Assembly (NCBI RefSeq): GCF_002252755.1
Contig: NZ_NHOY01000104.1
Location: forward strand, 1-64,000
Source of the DNA: Halorubrum sp. Hd13
GTDB taxonomy: Archaea > Halobacteriota > Halobacteria > Halobacteriales > Haloferacaceae
Reading direction: 5' to 3'
DNA length: 64,000 nucleotides
Shown: positions 1 to 8,218 of the stretch, one piece after another
How the letters are laid out: each line of letters opens with the position of its first letter
How positions within the stretch are numbered: position 1 is the first letter of the stretch
Notes under the pieces: generated by a model
Database searches by the model: none
Told to the model about the DNA's origin: nothing
Seen by the model: the letters and a program-made list of their open reading frames with translations, nothing else
Translations under genes and position numbers: made by a program

Positions 1-160
1 CCGCGGTCGGGAGTCTCTTTCTCGCGATACGCCGCACCGACTCGGAGCCGGCAGTCTCGCCGGTTCTGATGGAGGGATCGGATCGCATGCGTCTCGGCGT
101 TCGACCGGCGGCCGAAAAGGGGCGCCGATAGCTCAAACAGCGGTCGTAGCTATCCGCCGC
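1..160. other. Leading 160 nt without a recognised gene
   Basis: GC-rich sequence downstream of the M24 peptidase stop codon. A short GAAAAGG-type A-rich word and no convincing frame or RNA fold are seen. It may contain the end of a convergent gene outside the window. Confidence 0.4.
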
Positions 161-1537
161 TCACCCGCGCTTCTCCGGCACGATCCCGAACGGGTACTCC
201 GCCAGGATCTCGTACCCGTCGTCGGTGACGACGACGAGGTCCTCCAGCCTGACGCCGCCGACGTCCGGGTCGTAGACGCCGGGCTCGACCGTCACGACGT
301 GGCCCGGCCGCAGCTCGCCGGCGCCGGTCAGCGACGGCGACTCGTGGAGGCTCACGCCAACGCCGTGGCCCGTGCCGTGCGTGAACCCCGTCTCCCCCTC
401 GCCGGCGTTCGGGTCGAAGCCGTAGGCGGCCAGCTCGGCGGCCGCCTCGCCGTGGACGGTCTTCGCCGGGACGCCCGGCTCGACCTCCGCGAGCGCGGTC
501 TCGCGCGCCGACTCGACCGCGACGTACGCGCGGCGCTCCCAGCCGCCGTCCCCGTCGACGACGAACGTCCGGGTCATGTCGCCGTAGTAGCCGTCGGGCC
601 CCCGCGGCGAGATATCGAGGAGGACGGTCTCGCCCGGTCGGACGGGCTCGTCGCCGACGTAGTGGAGGTCCGCGGCCGACGGGCCGGCGCCGATCACGGT
701 GTTGCCCGCGTCCCGGACGCCCCGCGCGGCGAGGGCCGCGTTCGCCTCTCGGCGGAGCCGCTCGGTCGTCAGGGGGGCGCCCTCCCAGCGGAGGACCGGT
801 CTCCCCGCCTCGTCCTCGCCGGCCTCGCCGTCCGCCAGCACGGTCTCGGCACGCGCCATCCCCGCGGCCGTCGCGCGCTGGGCGCGGCGGAGGCGGTCGA
901 GTTCGGCGGCCGTCTTCCGCGCCCGCGCCGCCGTCACCGCGTCGGTCGACGAAAGCTCGTTGCCGGCGCGTTCGAGGTAGACGGCGGCGTCGTGAGGGAC
1001 AGACGACGGGACGAGGAGGGTGTGGTCGGTGTCCGATCCGTCGACCAACTCGGCGACCGCCGCGGCCGCGCGCTCCCCGGCGTGGTCGCCGACGTTCTCG
1101 GTCCGCACCTCGCGGGCGACGCCGTCGTGGGCATTGGTCTCGTCGCCGGGGTCCTCGCCGTCGCCGGGATCGTCGTCCTCGCCGTCGCCTCGAGCCCTCG
1201 CGCCGGCGACGAACTCGCGCCGGGCCTGCTCGTCGAACAGGGCGGGGGCACAGCAGACGGCGCGGCCGACGTCGGCCCCGTTTTCCCGGTCGTCGCCGCT
1301 CGCGCCGTCCGGGACCACGACCAGCGCGTACGGCCGATCCGGTCCCGAAAATCGGGTGAGGTACCGGAGGTCGTCGTCGAAGCGGTCGCCGACCGCGACG
1401 AACGCGTCGGCACCGGCGGCCTCGACCGCCTCGACGACCGGAGCGAGATCGGTGCGGAGGGGTCGGAGCGCGTGAGTGGTTCCGGCGGACGCGTCGTCGC
1501 TTTCCGCGTCGTCGCCCTCGTCTCCCCCGTCGCTCAC
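161..1537 (-). CDS. M24 family metallopeptidase (Xaa-Pro aminopeptidase-like)
   Basis: A cytosolic aminopeptidase of the creatinase/prolidase fold, expected to remove N-terminal residues, often before proline. The C-terminal half carries the M24 dinuclear metal ligands in order: two Asp in LLDISPRGPDGYYGDMTRTF, His in GTGHGVG, Glu in VTVEPGVYD and Glu in VRLEDLVVV. The N-terminal half is the poorly conserved creatinase N domain and has a long acidic insert rich in Asp, Gly and Glu. The start is taken as the GTG at 1535-1537, which overlaps the TGA of the upstream helicase gene (GTGA). That gives 458 aa, a normal family length, and implies translational coupling. The same frame stays open much further upstream, but only as a shadow of the helicase. 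A paralogue lies at 24983-26143. The exact substrate cannot be read from the sequence. Confidence 0.88.
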   Translation of the reverse strand: MSDGGDEGDDAESDDASAGTTHALRPLRTDLAPVVEAVEAAGADAFVAVGDRFDDDLRYLTRFSGPDRPYALVVVPDGASGDDRENGADVGRAVCCAPALFDEQARREFVAGARARGDGEDDDPGDGEDPGDETNAHDGVAREVRTENVGDHAGERAAAAVAELVDGSDTDHTLLVPSSVPHDAAVYLERAGNELSSTDAVTAARARKTAAELDRLRRAQRATAAGMARAETVLADGEAGEDEAGRPVLRWEGAPLTTERLRREANAALAARGVRDAGNTVIGAGPSAADLHYVGDEPVRPGETVLLDISPRGPDGYYGDMTRTFVVDGDGGWERRAYVAVESARETALAEVEPGVPAKTVHGEAAAELAAYGFDPNAGEGETGFTHGTGHGVGVSLHESPSLTGAGELRPGHVVTVEPGVYDPDVGGVRLEDLVVVTDDGYEILAEYPFGIVPEKRG

Positions 1538-3378
1538 GGCTCCGGTTCGGGGACCGCCAGCTCGGCCTGGACCTCCTCGATGAGCTCTTCGGGGGTCTCG
1601 TCGCGGAGCTCGTTGAACAGGAGGACGCTGATCGGAAGCGTCGGCGCCCCGCTTATCAGGCTCTCCATGATGACGAGCCGTTCGCGGGCGCGGGACATCC
1701 CGACGTAGAACACCCGACGTTCGTTGTCGGTGAGGACGGGGACGGGGCTCGTCGCCTTCGTGAACTCGTCGACGCCCTCGACGTCGGTCGGGTCGTCGAT
1801 GGAGGCCGCCATCTGCTCGACGACCTTCTCGGTGAGGTCGGTCGCGACGAACACGTGGTCGGCCTCGCGGCCCTTCGCGGAGTGGATGGTGCCGACGCGG
1901 ACGCGGGTCGGGTCCATTCCTCCGTAGTCGCCGTCGAAGTACGCGCCCATCGACTTCCGCTGGAAGCTCGTCACCTTCCGGACCATGTCGTCGGCGCTCG
2001 CGGTGTCCGGCATGAACGGGATGTGCTCGTCGAGCTCCTCGGACGTCACCTCGATCAGCGAGACGTCGTCGGCGTCGGCGGCCTCCTCGCGGTCGTCGAG
2101 GAAGTCGTAGAACTCGTCGCGGTCGTGGGTCCCGAACGCGGAGTCCTGGAGCATGTCGGCGAGTCGCCGGGCCTCCAGCCCGTTGACGGGGTCGCCCGCC
2201 TCGGACTTCTCGATGGCGCTGACGTAGTCCTGCACGCGGTCGGTCCACATCCGCCCGTCGGTGAGCATCGTGAACGGGATCCCGTGGTCGATGAACTCGT
2301 CGATGAAGTCGAACATCTGGTACCGGGCGCGGAACAGGCACATCACGTCGCCTTCGTCGTCCTCGACCGTGTACCGGACGTTCCGGACGAGCTCGATCAT
2401 CGACGGCGACTGGATCGCCTCGACGGTGCCGCCCTCCTTGCGGGGGTGGAGGTCCTTCTCCTGGCGCTTGTCGATGTGGCGGATCTCCGCGTTGACGACG
2501 TTGAGGATCTCGGAGGGGAGCCGGTAGGAGTTCGGGAGGACGACGTCCTCGTCGACGTCGGTGTCGAGGAGGAGGTCGGGGTCGGCGCCCTGCCACGCGT
2601 AGACGACCTGGTCGTCGTCGCCGGCGATGAGCACCTTCTTCATGTGCGGCCGCCACTCCTGAAAGACGTTGTACTGCAGCGTCGTGATGTCCTGGAACTC
2701 GTCGATGATCAGGTAGTCGACGCTGGGGACGAGCGACCGCTGCGCGACCCGTTCGAGCATGTCCGCGAAGCCGACGAGGTCGTTGTCGCCCTTGTAGGTC
2801 CGCCACGCGCGGATCGTCTCGGGGATGTCGATCCGGTCGTCGTCGGAGGGCCACGTCGGCGTGTACTTGTTCCCCTGCTGGGCGTTGGGGTCCTCCTCGG
2901 GCGGGAGCCGGACCTCCTCGACGTTCCACTGGAATGGCACGTCGTACCAGTCGGCGACGTCGCGCTCGGTGCGCTGGAGCCACTGCGAGGTGGCGATGAT
3001 CTTGTTCCCGATCGTCGTCGACCGGGCGGTCCGGCGGCCGGCGCCGCCGTGCTGGTCCTCGAACTCGATGCCGTACTCCTCGCAGAACGCCTCCTTGTCG
3101 TCCTCGCCGACGACGTCGCCGCGGGAGAGGTCCAACAGCTCGTACGCCTTCGCGTGCATGGTGCTGACGTTCCCCTGGAGGCTGCGCGGGGAGACGTCGA
3201 GCCGCTCCGCGAGGCGCTCGCGGATCTCGGCGGCGGCCGCGCGCGTGTACGAGACGACGAGCACGTCGCGGACGTCGGCGTCGCCGTCCTCGAGGATCCC
3301 CTCGACGCGATCCAGTAGCGCCGTGGTCTTCCCGCTGCCCGGACCGCCGAACAGTCGCGTCACCGTGGGCTCGGTCAT
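1534..3378 (-). CDS. UvrD/Rep-like superfamily I DNA helicase
   Basis: An ATP-dependent DNA helicase of superfamily 1 (614 aa), likely acting in repair or fork maintenance. Motifs in order: Walker A GGPGSGKTT at residues 11-19; motif Ia SYTRAAAAEI; Walker B DEFQD at about 226-230; motif III AGDDDQVVYAWQGADP; motif IV around NSYRLPSEI; motif V GTIHSAKGREADHVF; motif VI YVGMSRARERLVI. All helicase motifs are intact. It is shorter than bacterial UvrD (about 720 aa), with reduced 1B/2B subdomains, as is usual in haloarchaea. Its last codons overlap the GTG start of the M24 peptidase gene. Upstream, an IS1341-type element begins about 20-30 bp before the start codon, so the promoter region may have been altered by the insertion. 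Confidence 0.93.
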   Translation of the reverse strand: MTEPTVTRLFGGPGSGKTTALLDRVEGILEDGDADVRDVLVVSYTRAAAAEIRERLAERLDVSPRSLQGNVSTMHAKAYELLDLSRGDVVGEDDKEAFCEEYGIEFEDQHGGAGRRTARSTTIGNKIIATSQWLQRTERDVADWYDVPFQWNVEEVRLPPEEDPNAQQGNKYTPTWPSDDDRIDIPETIRAWRTYKGDNDLVGFADMLERVAQRSLVPSVDYLIIDEFQDITTLQYNVFQEWRPHMKKVLIAGDDDQVVYAWQGADPDLLLDTDVDEDVVLPNSYRLPSEILNVVNAEIRHIDKRQEKDLHPRKEGGTVEAIQSPSMIELVRNVRYTVEDDEGDVMCLFRARYQMFDFIDEFIDHGIPFTMLTDGRMWTDRVQDYVSAIEKSEAGDPVNGLEARRLADMLQDSAFGTHDRDEFYDFLDDREEAADADDVSLIEVTSEELDEHIPFMPDTASADDMVRKVTSFQRKSMGAYFDGDYGGMDPTRVRVGTIHSAKGREADHVFVATDLTEKVVEQMAASIDDPTDVEGVDEFTKATSPVPVLTDNERRVFYVGMSRARERLVIMESLISGAPTLPISVLLFNELRDETPEELIEEVQAELAVPEPEP

Positions 3379-3488
3379 TGTGTATCCCTGATCCCGGTTC
3401 TCCTTAACCCTTTTTCAAGCGCTAAGTCCTCTTCCTCAAAGAGAACGCAGGGAGAAGCCTGAGTAGCGCAGTGGAAGGATACAGCGCC

Positions 3489-3517
3489 GTCGTTGTTTCT
3501 AAATACTCTACAACGAC
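3489..3517. repeat. Subterminal hairpin in left end of IS element
   Basis: GTCGTTGT (3489-3496) and ACAACGAC (3510-3517) are perfect 8-bp arms around a 13-nt AT-rich loop. IS200/IS605 ends carry such imperfect palindromes, recognised as single-stranded hairpins by TnpA. The position, upstream of the first element gene, fits a left-end structure. Confidence 0.55.
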
Positions 3518-3543
3518 CGATCCACAGCCGCCCGTCATCTTCA

Positions 3544-3564
3544 TGTATATATAATATATATACA
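3544..3564. promoter_or_regulatory. AT-only palindrome with TATA box before DUF2080/tnpB
   Basis: Arms TGTATATAT (3544-3552) and ATATATACA (3556-3564) are perfect inverted repeats around AAT. The ATG of the DUF2080 gene follows at 3571. This is the only plausible TATA region for the two element genes. Because it is symmetric it could fire in both directions or serve as an operator. It is too close to the ATG for a classical 25-nt spacing, so the transcript may start inside the first gene or the TATA may serve tnpB. Confidence 0.45.
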
Positions 3565-3570
3565 TTGGTG

Positions 3571-3717
3571 ATGGATAGATTTGAAATCGAAGGCGAGGAA
3601 GTGCTTGACGGCACTGCAAAACCGTCTGGTAATAGTGCCCACGTCATCGTTCCCAAACGCTGGCGTGGGGCCGACGTGAAGGTCGTCCGCGTCTCTGACC
3701 CCGACTCAGACCAGTAG
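3571..3717 (+). CDS. DUF2080 family transposon-encoded protein
   Basis: A 48-aa protein starting MDRFEIEGEEVLDG and containing the phrase SGNSAHVIVPKRWRGADVKVV, characteristic of the small DUF2080 proteins encoded just before tnpB in haloarchaeal IS1341-type elements. The GNSAHVIVPKRW segment resembles AbrB/SpoVT-like swapped-hairpin DNA-binding antitoxin domains, so it may bind DNA and control the element; that function is an inference. It ends 3 nt before the tnpB ATG, so the two are cotranscribed. A longer in-frame start upstream (3493) runs through the hairpin and promoter and is less likely. Confidence 0.8.
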   Translation: MDRFEIEGEEVLDGTAKPSGNSAHVIVPKRWRGADVKVVRVSDPDSDQ

Positions 3718-3720
3718 GCC

Positions 3721-4950
3721 ATGCAGTACAACTACAAGTATCGACTCGACCCGTCAGAAGCCCTCCACCAGGAACTCTGCTACCATGTCGATACCTGTAG
3801 GCAACTGTACAACCATGTCCTCTACCTGCTCAACGACGCAGACGACATTCCTGCACGCTACGAGGTGCAGGGACGACTCCCCGATCTCAAATCGTGGTGG
3901 GACGACCTCGAAGACGTTCACTCGAAAGTGTTGCACATGGTCGTCAAGCGTGTCTACGACAACCTCTCCACGCTCAAAACACAGAAAGAGAACGGACGCG
4001 CTGTGGGGATGCTCAAGTGGAAACCTCCCCGGGAGTATCGGTCGCTTACCTACAACCAGTCCGGCTTCGAACTCAAGAATACGAGTGGTCGGTCCGTGCT
4101 GTGGTTGAGCAAAATCGGCGAGATTCCAATTCGCCTCCATCGAGACATCCCTGAGAACGCGACCATCAAACAGGTCACCATCAAACGGGAGCCAACGGGG
4201 GAGTGGTACGCTACGTTCGGTATCGACGTGGACGAAGACTCCCCCAACAAACCGGAGACGCCCGCGAAGGTCGTCGGTATCGATGTGGGGATTATCAAGT
4301 ACGCCCACGACACCGATGGGTACGCCATCGAGAGTCCTGACTTCAGCGAGGAGCGCAACCGACTCGAACGCGCCCAACGCGACCTCTCCCGAAAGGAATA
4401 CGGCTCGAACAACTGGGAGAAACAGCGAAAGGTCGTAGCCGAACGCCACGCTGACCTGAAGCGGAAGCGACGAGACTTCCTCCACAAGTTGTCGAACTAC
4501 TACGCCACCGAGTACGATTTGGTGGCGGTCGAGGACTTGGACGCAAAGGGACTGCTTGAACTTCCCGGCAACTCTCGCAATCGAGCGGGAGCTGCGTGGG
4601 GGACATTCCTACGGATGCTCGAGTACAAGTGCGAGCGCGAGGGAACGCATTTCGTTGCGGTTGACCCGAAAAACACAACAAAAATATGCGCGTCCTGCGG
4701 TGTCAAGACAGACAAACCGCCGTGGGTTCGTGAACAATCGTGTCCCGCGTGTGGGTTCGAGGCGGATAGGGACGCGAATGCGGCGTGGAACATCCTTTCT
4801 CGTGGTCTCGAAGATTTAGGAGTGGGACACTCCGAAGTAACGCCTGTTGAGACTGCGCTCCCTGTGGATACACCCGTATCTGCAAAGCGCGTCGTGGAAA
4901 CAGGAAGCCCAACCCTCAAGCAGCGACCGGCGTTAGCCGTGAGCGAGTAG
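3721..4950 (+). CDS. tnpB: TnpB, RNA-guided endonuclease of IS200/IS605-family element
   Basis: A 409-aa OrfB/TnpB protein. The RuvC-like catalytic triad looks complete: D188 in VVGIDVG, E271 in VAVEDLD and D351 in ADRDANAAWN. A zinc ribbon is formed by C323-x2-C326 and C341-x2-C344. TnpB proteins are programmable nucleases guided by an RNA from the element right end (reRNA or omegaRNA), cutting next to a transposon-adjacent motif and promoting element retention. The C-terminal tail after the RuvC domain (about residues 360-409, ending LKQRPALAVSE) is typical of haloarchaeal copies and overlaps the expected guide-RNA gene. The gene has lower GC and different codon choice from its neighbours, supporting horizontal transfer. 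No frameshift or stop is seen, so the nuclease may be active. Confidence 0.93.
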   Translation: MQYNYKYRLDPSEALHQELCYHVDTCRQLYNHVLYLLNDADDIPARYEVQGRLPDLKSWWDDLEDVHSKVLHMVVKRVYDNLSTLKTQKENGRAVGMLKWKPPREYRSLTYNQSGFELKNTSGRSVLWLSKIGEIPIRLHRDIPENATIKQVTIKREPTGEWYATFGIDVDEDSPNKPETPAKVVGIDVGIIKYAHDTDGYAIESPDFSEERNRLERAQRDLSRKEYGSNNWEKQRKVVAERHADLKRKRRDFLHKLSNYYATEYDLVAVEDLDAKGLLELPGNSRNRAGAAWGTFLRMLEYKCEREGTHFVAVDPKNTTKICASCGVKTDKPPWVREQSCPACGFEADRDANAAWNILSRGLEDLGVGHSEVTPVETALPVDTPVSAKRVVETGSPTLKQRPALAVSE

Positions 4951-4968
4951 GGTGGGGTAGTTCACACG
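4905..4968 (+). ncRNA. Putative reRNA/omegaRNA scaffold at tnpB 3' end
   Basis: ACCCT (4912-4916) pairs with AGGGT (4949-4953) across the tnpB stop codon, with an inner hairpin CGGC-GTTA-GCCG (4928-4939). In Halobacterium salinarum, sense-overlapping transcripts (sotRNAs) from the 3' ends of IS1341-type tnpB genes are documented, and TnpB guide RNAs arise from this position. The guide would be the sequence just past the element end, about 4967 onward (ACGCCGTGGCTCGGGGTC). The 5' end of the RNA is unknown and probably lies further inside tnpB. Confidence 0.45.
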
Positions 4969-5021
4969 CCGTGGCTCGGGGTCGCTCCCGTCGAAACGCT
5001 ACGATCCCGTCGACTGATAGG

Positions 5022-5180
5022 TCAGTTGCTTCGCGTCGCGCGCGCTTCCCGAACGTCGGCGCCGTCGCGGACGAGGTCCTCGCAGGCCGGGCAGACGCGG
5101 GGACGGTCGACCTCGTTCGGGGTGAACACCCGAACGTAATCGGTCGTGACGAACGAACCGCAGTTCTGGCAGGTCGGCAT
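5022..5180 (-). CDS. DUF7563-type small zinc-binding protein
   Basis: A 52-aa protein with two CxxC knuckles, CQNCGSF near the N-terminus and CPACEDL near residue 30. Between them is FVTTDYVRVFTPN, a phrase recurrent in a haloarchaeal family I recognise as DUF7563. Cys4 spacing predicts one zinc ribbon; the function is unknown. The ATG at 5178-5180 gives the conserved MPTCQNCGSF start, while an upstream in-frame ATG would add ten residues. It lies just downstream of the IS element and points toward it. Confidence 0.72.
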   Translation of the reverse strand: MPTCQNCGSFVTTDYVRVFTPNEVDRPRVCPACEDLVRDGADVREARATRSN

Positions 5181-5268
5181 GGTCGTCACTATCGATTGAT
5201 GACACATAATACTGCCGCCGAGTGCAACCGAAAGAAAACCGCTCACCGCCCGTGCGCCGTCGTCGGCG

Positions 5269-5451
5269 TCAGGTCGGGCGCCAGTCGCAGACGTCACACC
5301 GCGCCGTTCCCTCGGGGTGGAGCGCACCACACTCCGGACACTGAAGCTTGTTATAGGATCGCTCCCAGCGTACGATCTCGGTCTCGTGGCCGCGATCGGA
5401 CAGGAACTCGTCGAGCACGTCGTCGTCCGAACTGGGTGCACTACTAGACAT
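5269..5451 (-). CDS. HVO_0416-like small zinc finger protein
   Basis: A 60-aa protein with an acidic N-terminus (DDDVLDEFLSDRGHE), the conserved phrase WERSYNKLQCPECG, and two CxxC motifs (CPEC, CDVC) forming a compact zinc ribbon. It resembles the haloarchaeal HVO_0416 family. The minus-strand promoter is visible as an AT-rich TATA segment at about 5476-5490 (ATATATAT), roughly 25-35 nt before the ATG, suggesting a leaderless or short-leader transcript. Its role is unknown; small zinc proteins of this kind have been linked to regulation and stress adaptation in Haloferax, which is only a general hint. Confidence 0.72.
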   Translation of the reverse strand: MSSSAPSSDDDVLDEFLSDRGHETEIVRWERSYNKLQCPECGALHPEGTARCDVCDWRPT

Positions 5452-5594
5452 GCATGCTAGTCAATGGCACGCGAGTATATATATTTTCTCGTGGTTCTCA
5501 CTGAACCGTCATATCGACCACGAACGATCGGTTATCTCGTCCGAAGGTGTTCGTGTCCCTACATCAGCGCGTCGCGCCGCGGCTCGTGTGAACT

Positions 5595-5700
5595 ATTCTC
5601 ACCTCTCGCATTCTCACCTCTCGCTCTCCGAACGGCGCGCGCCGGTGACGGGTGCGGTCGTTCGCAGTCGGGGGCGAGGGTGCGGTCGTTCGCGGTCGGG
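5595..5700. repeat. Short tandem and direct repeats in spacer 5452-5726
   Basis: ATTCTCACCTCTCGC occurs twice back-to-back (5595-5609 and 5610-5624). Slightly downstream, a 23-bp unit beginning GGGTGCGGTCGTTCGC recurs at about 5650-5672 and 5678-5700 with one difference. The rest of the 275-nt spacer between the zinc-finger gene and carS holds only the zinc-finger promoter; I see no gene in it. Confidence 0.7.
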
Positions 5701-5726
5701 CGGTCCCGACGGTCCGGCCGCCCCGC

Positions 5727-6269
5727 CTACCAGGGCTCGTTCTTCAGCCCGAGGAGGTAGGCGCCGACGTTCGTGACCACGTGGAGGACGGGCGTCATCA
5801 CGAGGACGGCCGCCAGGACCCCGGGCGTGAACGTCGCCAGCGCCCAGTCGGTGTCGACGACGAAGACGGCCAGCAGCGCCCCGGCGACGAAGTCGAGCTG
5901 GTCCAGCCCGGGGAACGCCGCGCCGCGTTCGCGCCCCGAGCGTCGCTTGAGAAAGGAGGCGCCGATGTCGCCGCACATCGCGCCGAACGCGAGCGCGACC
6001 GCCGCGGGGAGCGCGAACGTCGGGAGCTCGACCCCGAGGGCGGCGCTCGCCGGGTCGTTGAGCGCGTTGAGCGCCAGCGCGAGGACGACCCCCACGAGGG
6101 TGCCGACCGCCGTGCCGCGCCACGTCTTCCCGTCGCCGAGCAGACGCGCCCCGCGCCACTCTCGACCGCCGTCGATGGGGCGGCCGCCGCCGGCGAGCAC
6201 CGCGGCGTTGTTGGGCACGTACGCGGGCACCATCGCCCAGAACGCCGTCGCGACGAGCGAACCGATCAT
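5727..6269 (-). CDS. carS: CDP-archaeol synthase
   Basis: A CDP-2,3-bis-(O-geranylgeranyl)-sn-glycerol synthase (180 aa), which transfers CTP onto unsaturated archaetidic acid in archaeal membrane lipid synthesis. It is an integral membrane protein with about four to five hydrophobic segments. Family signatures: the N-terminal [16 protein letters not shown], the loop [30 protein letters not shown], and [37 protein letters not shown] with its Asp-rich catalytic residues. Length and motif order are standard. It is a lone gene with no obvious operon partner. Confidence 0.93.
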   Translation of the reverse strand: MIGSLVATAFWAMVPAYVPNNAAVLAGGGRPIDGGREWRGARLLGDGKTWRGTAVGTLVGVVLALALNALNDPASAALGVELPTFALPAAVALAFGAMCGDIGASFLKRRSGRERGAAFPGLDQLDFVAGALLAVFVVDTDWALATFTPGVLAAVLVMTPVLHVVTNVGAYLLGLKNEPW

Positions 6270-6328
6270 ACTCGGTCCACTCCTGTCGTCGATTTATAAA
6301 CCACGATCCGTCTCGCCCGGCGGTCCTC

Positions 6329-6400
6329 GCGGGCGATCTCTCGGGCGGTTACGCGGGCGATCTCTCGAGCGGTTACGCGGGCGAACTCGTGTGCGGTCGC
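6329..6400. repeat. Three tandem 24-bp units upstream of proline dehydrogenase
   Basis: Unit GCGGGCGATCTCTCGGGCGG plus TTAC is repeated at 6329-6352 and 6353-6376 with a single change (G to A); a third, diverged unit fills 6377-6400. It lies in the 210-nt spacer between divergent carS and the proline dehydrogenase gene. It could be slipped-strand expansion or a set of regulator half-sites; nothing distinguishes these. Confidence 0.75.
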
Positions 6401-6479
6401 GCGGCCACGACACCGGTCGACGGTCACCGAGACCGCCCGTTTCGACAACAGTGAAGTCGTCGCCGCCCTCATAGCCGGT

Positions 6480-7319
6480 ATGATCCCTCCGATCGCGCGC
6501 CGCTTCGTCGCCGGCGAGAGCGTCCCGGAAGTCCTCGACCACGTCCGGGCGTGTAACGAGGACGGCGTCGCCGTCGTCGTCAACCTGCTCGGCGAGCACT
6601 ACGACGACCCCGCCGACGCCCGCGCCGACGTCGACGCCTACCTCGGGCTGATCGACGACATCGCCGACAGCGGCCTCGACGCCCGCGTCTCGGTGAAGCC
6701 CTCCCAGATCGGGCTCGAGGTCTCCGCCGATCTGTTCGAGGAGCACTACCGCGAGATCGTCGCTCGCGCCCACGAGCTCGACGCCTTCGTCTGGTGCGAC
6801 ATGGAGGACGCCGACACCACCGACGCCACCCTCGACGCCTTCGAATCGATCGCCGCCGACTACCCGTGGAGCGTCGGCCAGTGCGTCCAGTCCAACCTCA
6901 GGCGCACCCGGGAGGACCTCGACCGCCTCGTCGACGTCCCGGGCGAGATCCGGCTCGTGAAGGGGGCGTACGACGAGCCGGCGTCGGTCGCGTACACGGA
7001 GAAGTCGCGGGTCGACGAGGCGTACCGCGAGGACCTCCGCTTCCTCTTCGAGCGCCGGGACCGGGGCGTCGCCGTCGGCAGCCACGACCCCGCGATGATC
7101 TCGCTGGCCGACCGGCTCGCACGCGACCACGGCACCGACTACGAGGTGCAGATGCTGATGGGGGTCCGGGAGGACGCCCAGCGCGACCTCGCCGCGCAGG
7201 GCGTCGACGTGGTCCAGTACGCGCCGTACGGCGACAAGTGGCTCTCCTACTTCTACCGGCGCGTCCGCGAGCGCCGGGAGAACCTGACGTTCGCGCTGCG
7301 CGCCGTCGCGGGTCGGTGA
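6480..7319 (+). CDS. Proline dehydrogenase family protein
   Basis: A monofunctional FAD-dependent proline dehydrogenase (279 aa) that oxidises proline to pyrroline-5-carboxylate and passes electrons to the respiratory chain. It is a TIM-barrel protein. Visible family features: VSVKPSQIGLEVS in the first half, WCDMEDADTTDATLD, VGQCVQSNLRRTREDL, IRLVKGAYDEP, and the substrate/FAD-binding C-terminus VQYAPYGDKWLSYFYRRVRERRENL, matching the YxxRRxxERxxN signature of PRODH. No partner P5C dehydrogenase is adjacent. Confidence 0.9.
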   Translation: MIPPIARRFVAGESVPEVLDHVRACNEDGVAVVVNLLGEHYDDPADARADVDAYLGLIDDIADSGLDARVSVKPSQIGLEVSADLFEEHYREIVARAHELDAFVWCDMEDADTTDATLDAFESIAADYPWSVGQCVQSNLRRTREDLDRLVDVPGEIRLVKGAYDEPASVAYTEKSRVDEAYREDLRFLFERRDRGVAVGSHDPAMISLADRLARDHGTDYEVQMLMGVREDAQRDLAAQGVDVVQYAPYGDKWLSYFYRRVRERRENLTFALRAVAGR

Positions 7320-7426
7320 GCCCGTCGTCCGGCGCATTCGCGGCCGACGTGCTCGTCGACCCCCCGCTCGCCGAGCGGTCCGGTAGAAGCCCTCTTAAGG
7401 GTCGACGCCGCATACCAACGCGATAG

Positions 7427-8131
7427 ATGTCCACGTGGAAACGCGACTTCGCCAGCGGGCTCATCGTGTTGGCGCCCCTCCTAGTCCTCCTCCTCGTCAT
7501 TCAGTGGATCTACCGCTACATCGCCTCGATCCCCCTCATCGAGGGACTCCAGCCCGCGATCATCCCCGGCCCGCTGGAGCCGATCTCCCGCGTGATCATC
7601 GCGCTCGCGGTGTTCGCGACCGTCGTCCTCGCGGTCGGCTACTTCATGCGGACGACGTTCGGACGGATCGCGGAGTCCGCCGTCGACGGCGCCATCAACC
7701 GGATCCCGGCGCTACGCGTCGTCTACAACGCCTCCAAGCTCGCGATCGAGACGGCCGTCTCCGGGACGGACGAGCTCCAGAGCCCGGTGTACATCGAGAC
7801 GTGGCCGGGGATCCGCATGACGGCGTTCCGGACCGGCAAGAAGACTCGCGACGGGAAGATCGTCTTGTTCATGCCGACGGCGCCGAACATCACCACCGGC
7901 TTCGTCATCGAGGTCGAGCCCGAGCGCATCGAGGAGACCGGCGAGACCGTCGAGGAGGGGATGACCCGCGTCCTCTCGGCCGGCTTCGCCGAGTCCGCGC
8001 ATCAAGTCCCCGTTCATGAGGAGGCGCCTCCCGACGACGGCCCCGGTCGCCCGGGCGGCGTCGGCGGCGTCCGCACCGACGGCACACCCGGAGAGTCGGA
8101 GCGCCCCTCGACGGACGGCGGCAACGACTGA
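7427..8131 (+). CDS. DUF502 domain membrane protein
   Basis: A 234-aa integral membrane protein of the DUF502 family. The N-terminal hydrophobic helix (residues about 10-30, FASGLIVLAPLLVLLLVIQWIY) and a second segment near 60-80 (IALAVFATVVLAVGYFM) flank the family phrase on helix two. A soluble region follows with IPALRVVYNASKLAIETA, then LFMPTAPNITTGFVIEVEPE. The last 50 residues are a low-complexity acidic/Gly/Pro tail. Function is not established for the family. A TATA-like CCTCTTAAGG at about 7390-7400 lies 30 nt upstream of the ATG. Confidence 0.85.
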   Translation: MSTWKRDFASGLIVLAPLLVLLLVIQWIYRYIASIPLIEGLQPAIIPGPLEPISRVIIALAVFATVVLAVGYFMRTTFGRIAESAVDGAINRIPALRVVYNASKLAIETAVSGTDELQSPVYIETWPGIRMTAFRTGKKTRDGKIVLFMPTAPNITTGFVIEVEPERIEETGETVEEGMTRVLSAGFAESAHQVPVHEEAPPDDGPGRPGGVGGVRTDGTPGESERPSTDGGND

Positions 8132-8218
8132 GCGCGCCGGAAGTCGCGTGAGAGAAAGGGGCACGGCGCGCGGCGCGAGGCAACCCGACGCACCGCGGAG
8201 CGTCCGAGACCGCGTCGC

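Larger units (their letters stand above)
3395..4968 (+). mobile_element. IS1341-type (IS200/IS605 superfamily) element with DUF2080 and tnpB, no tnpA
   Basis: The unit holds a 48-aa DUF2080 gene and a full-length tnpB and has no Y1 transposase gene (tnpA). It would therefore depend on TnpA in trans for movement. Its left part is AT-rich compared with the neighbourhood and carries a subterminal hairpin (3489-3517). The right part has a fold spanning the tnpB stop codon. The exact ends are not determined: the left end is somewhere in 3395-3480 and the right end probably near GTAGTTCAC (about 4957-4966). IS200/IS605 elements have no inverted terminal repeats and make no target duplication, and none is seen. 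It lies between the helicase start and a zinc-protein gene. Confidence 0.8.

Noticed and set aside
1855-3318. Long + strand frame opposite the helicase
   Set aside because: Mirror of the intact UvrD-like gene with simple acidic/valine composition.
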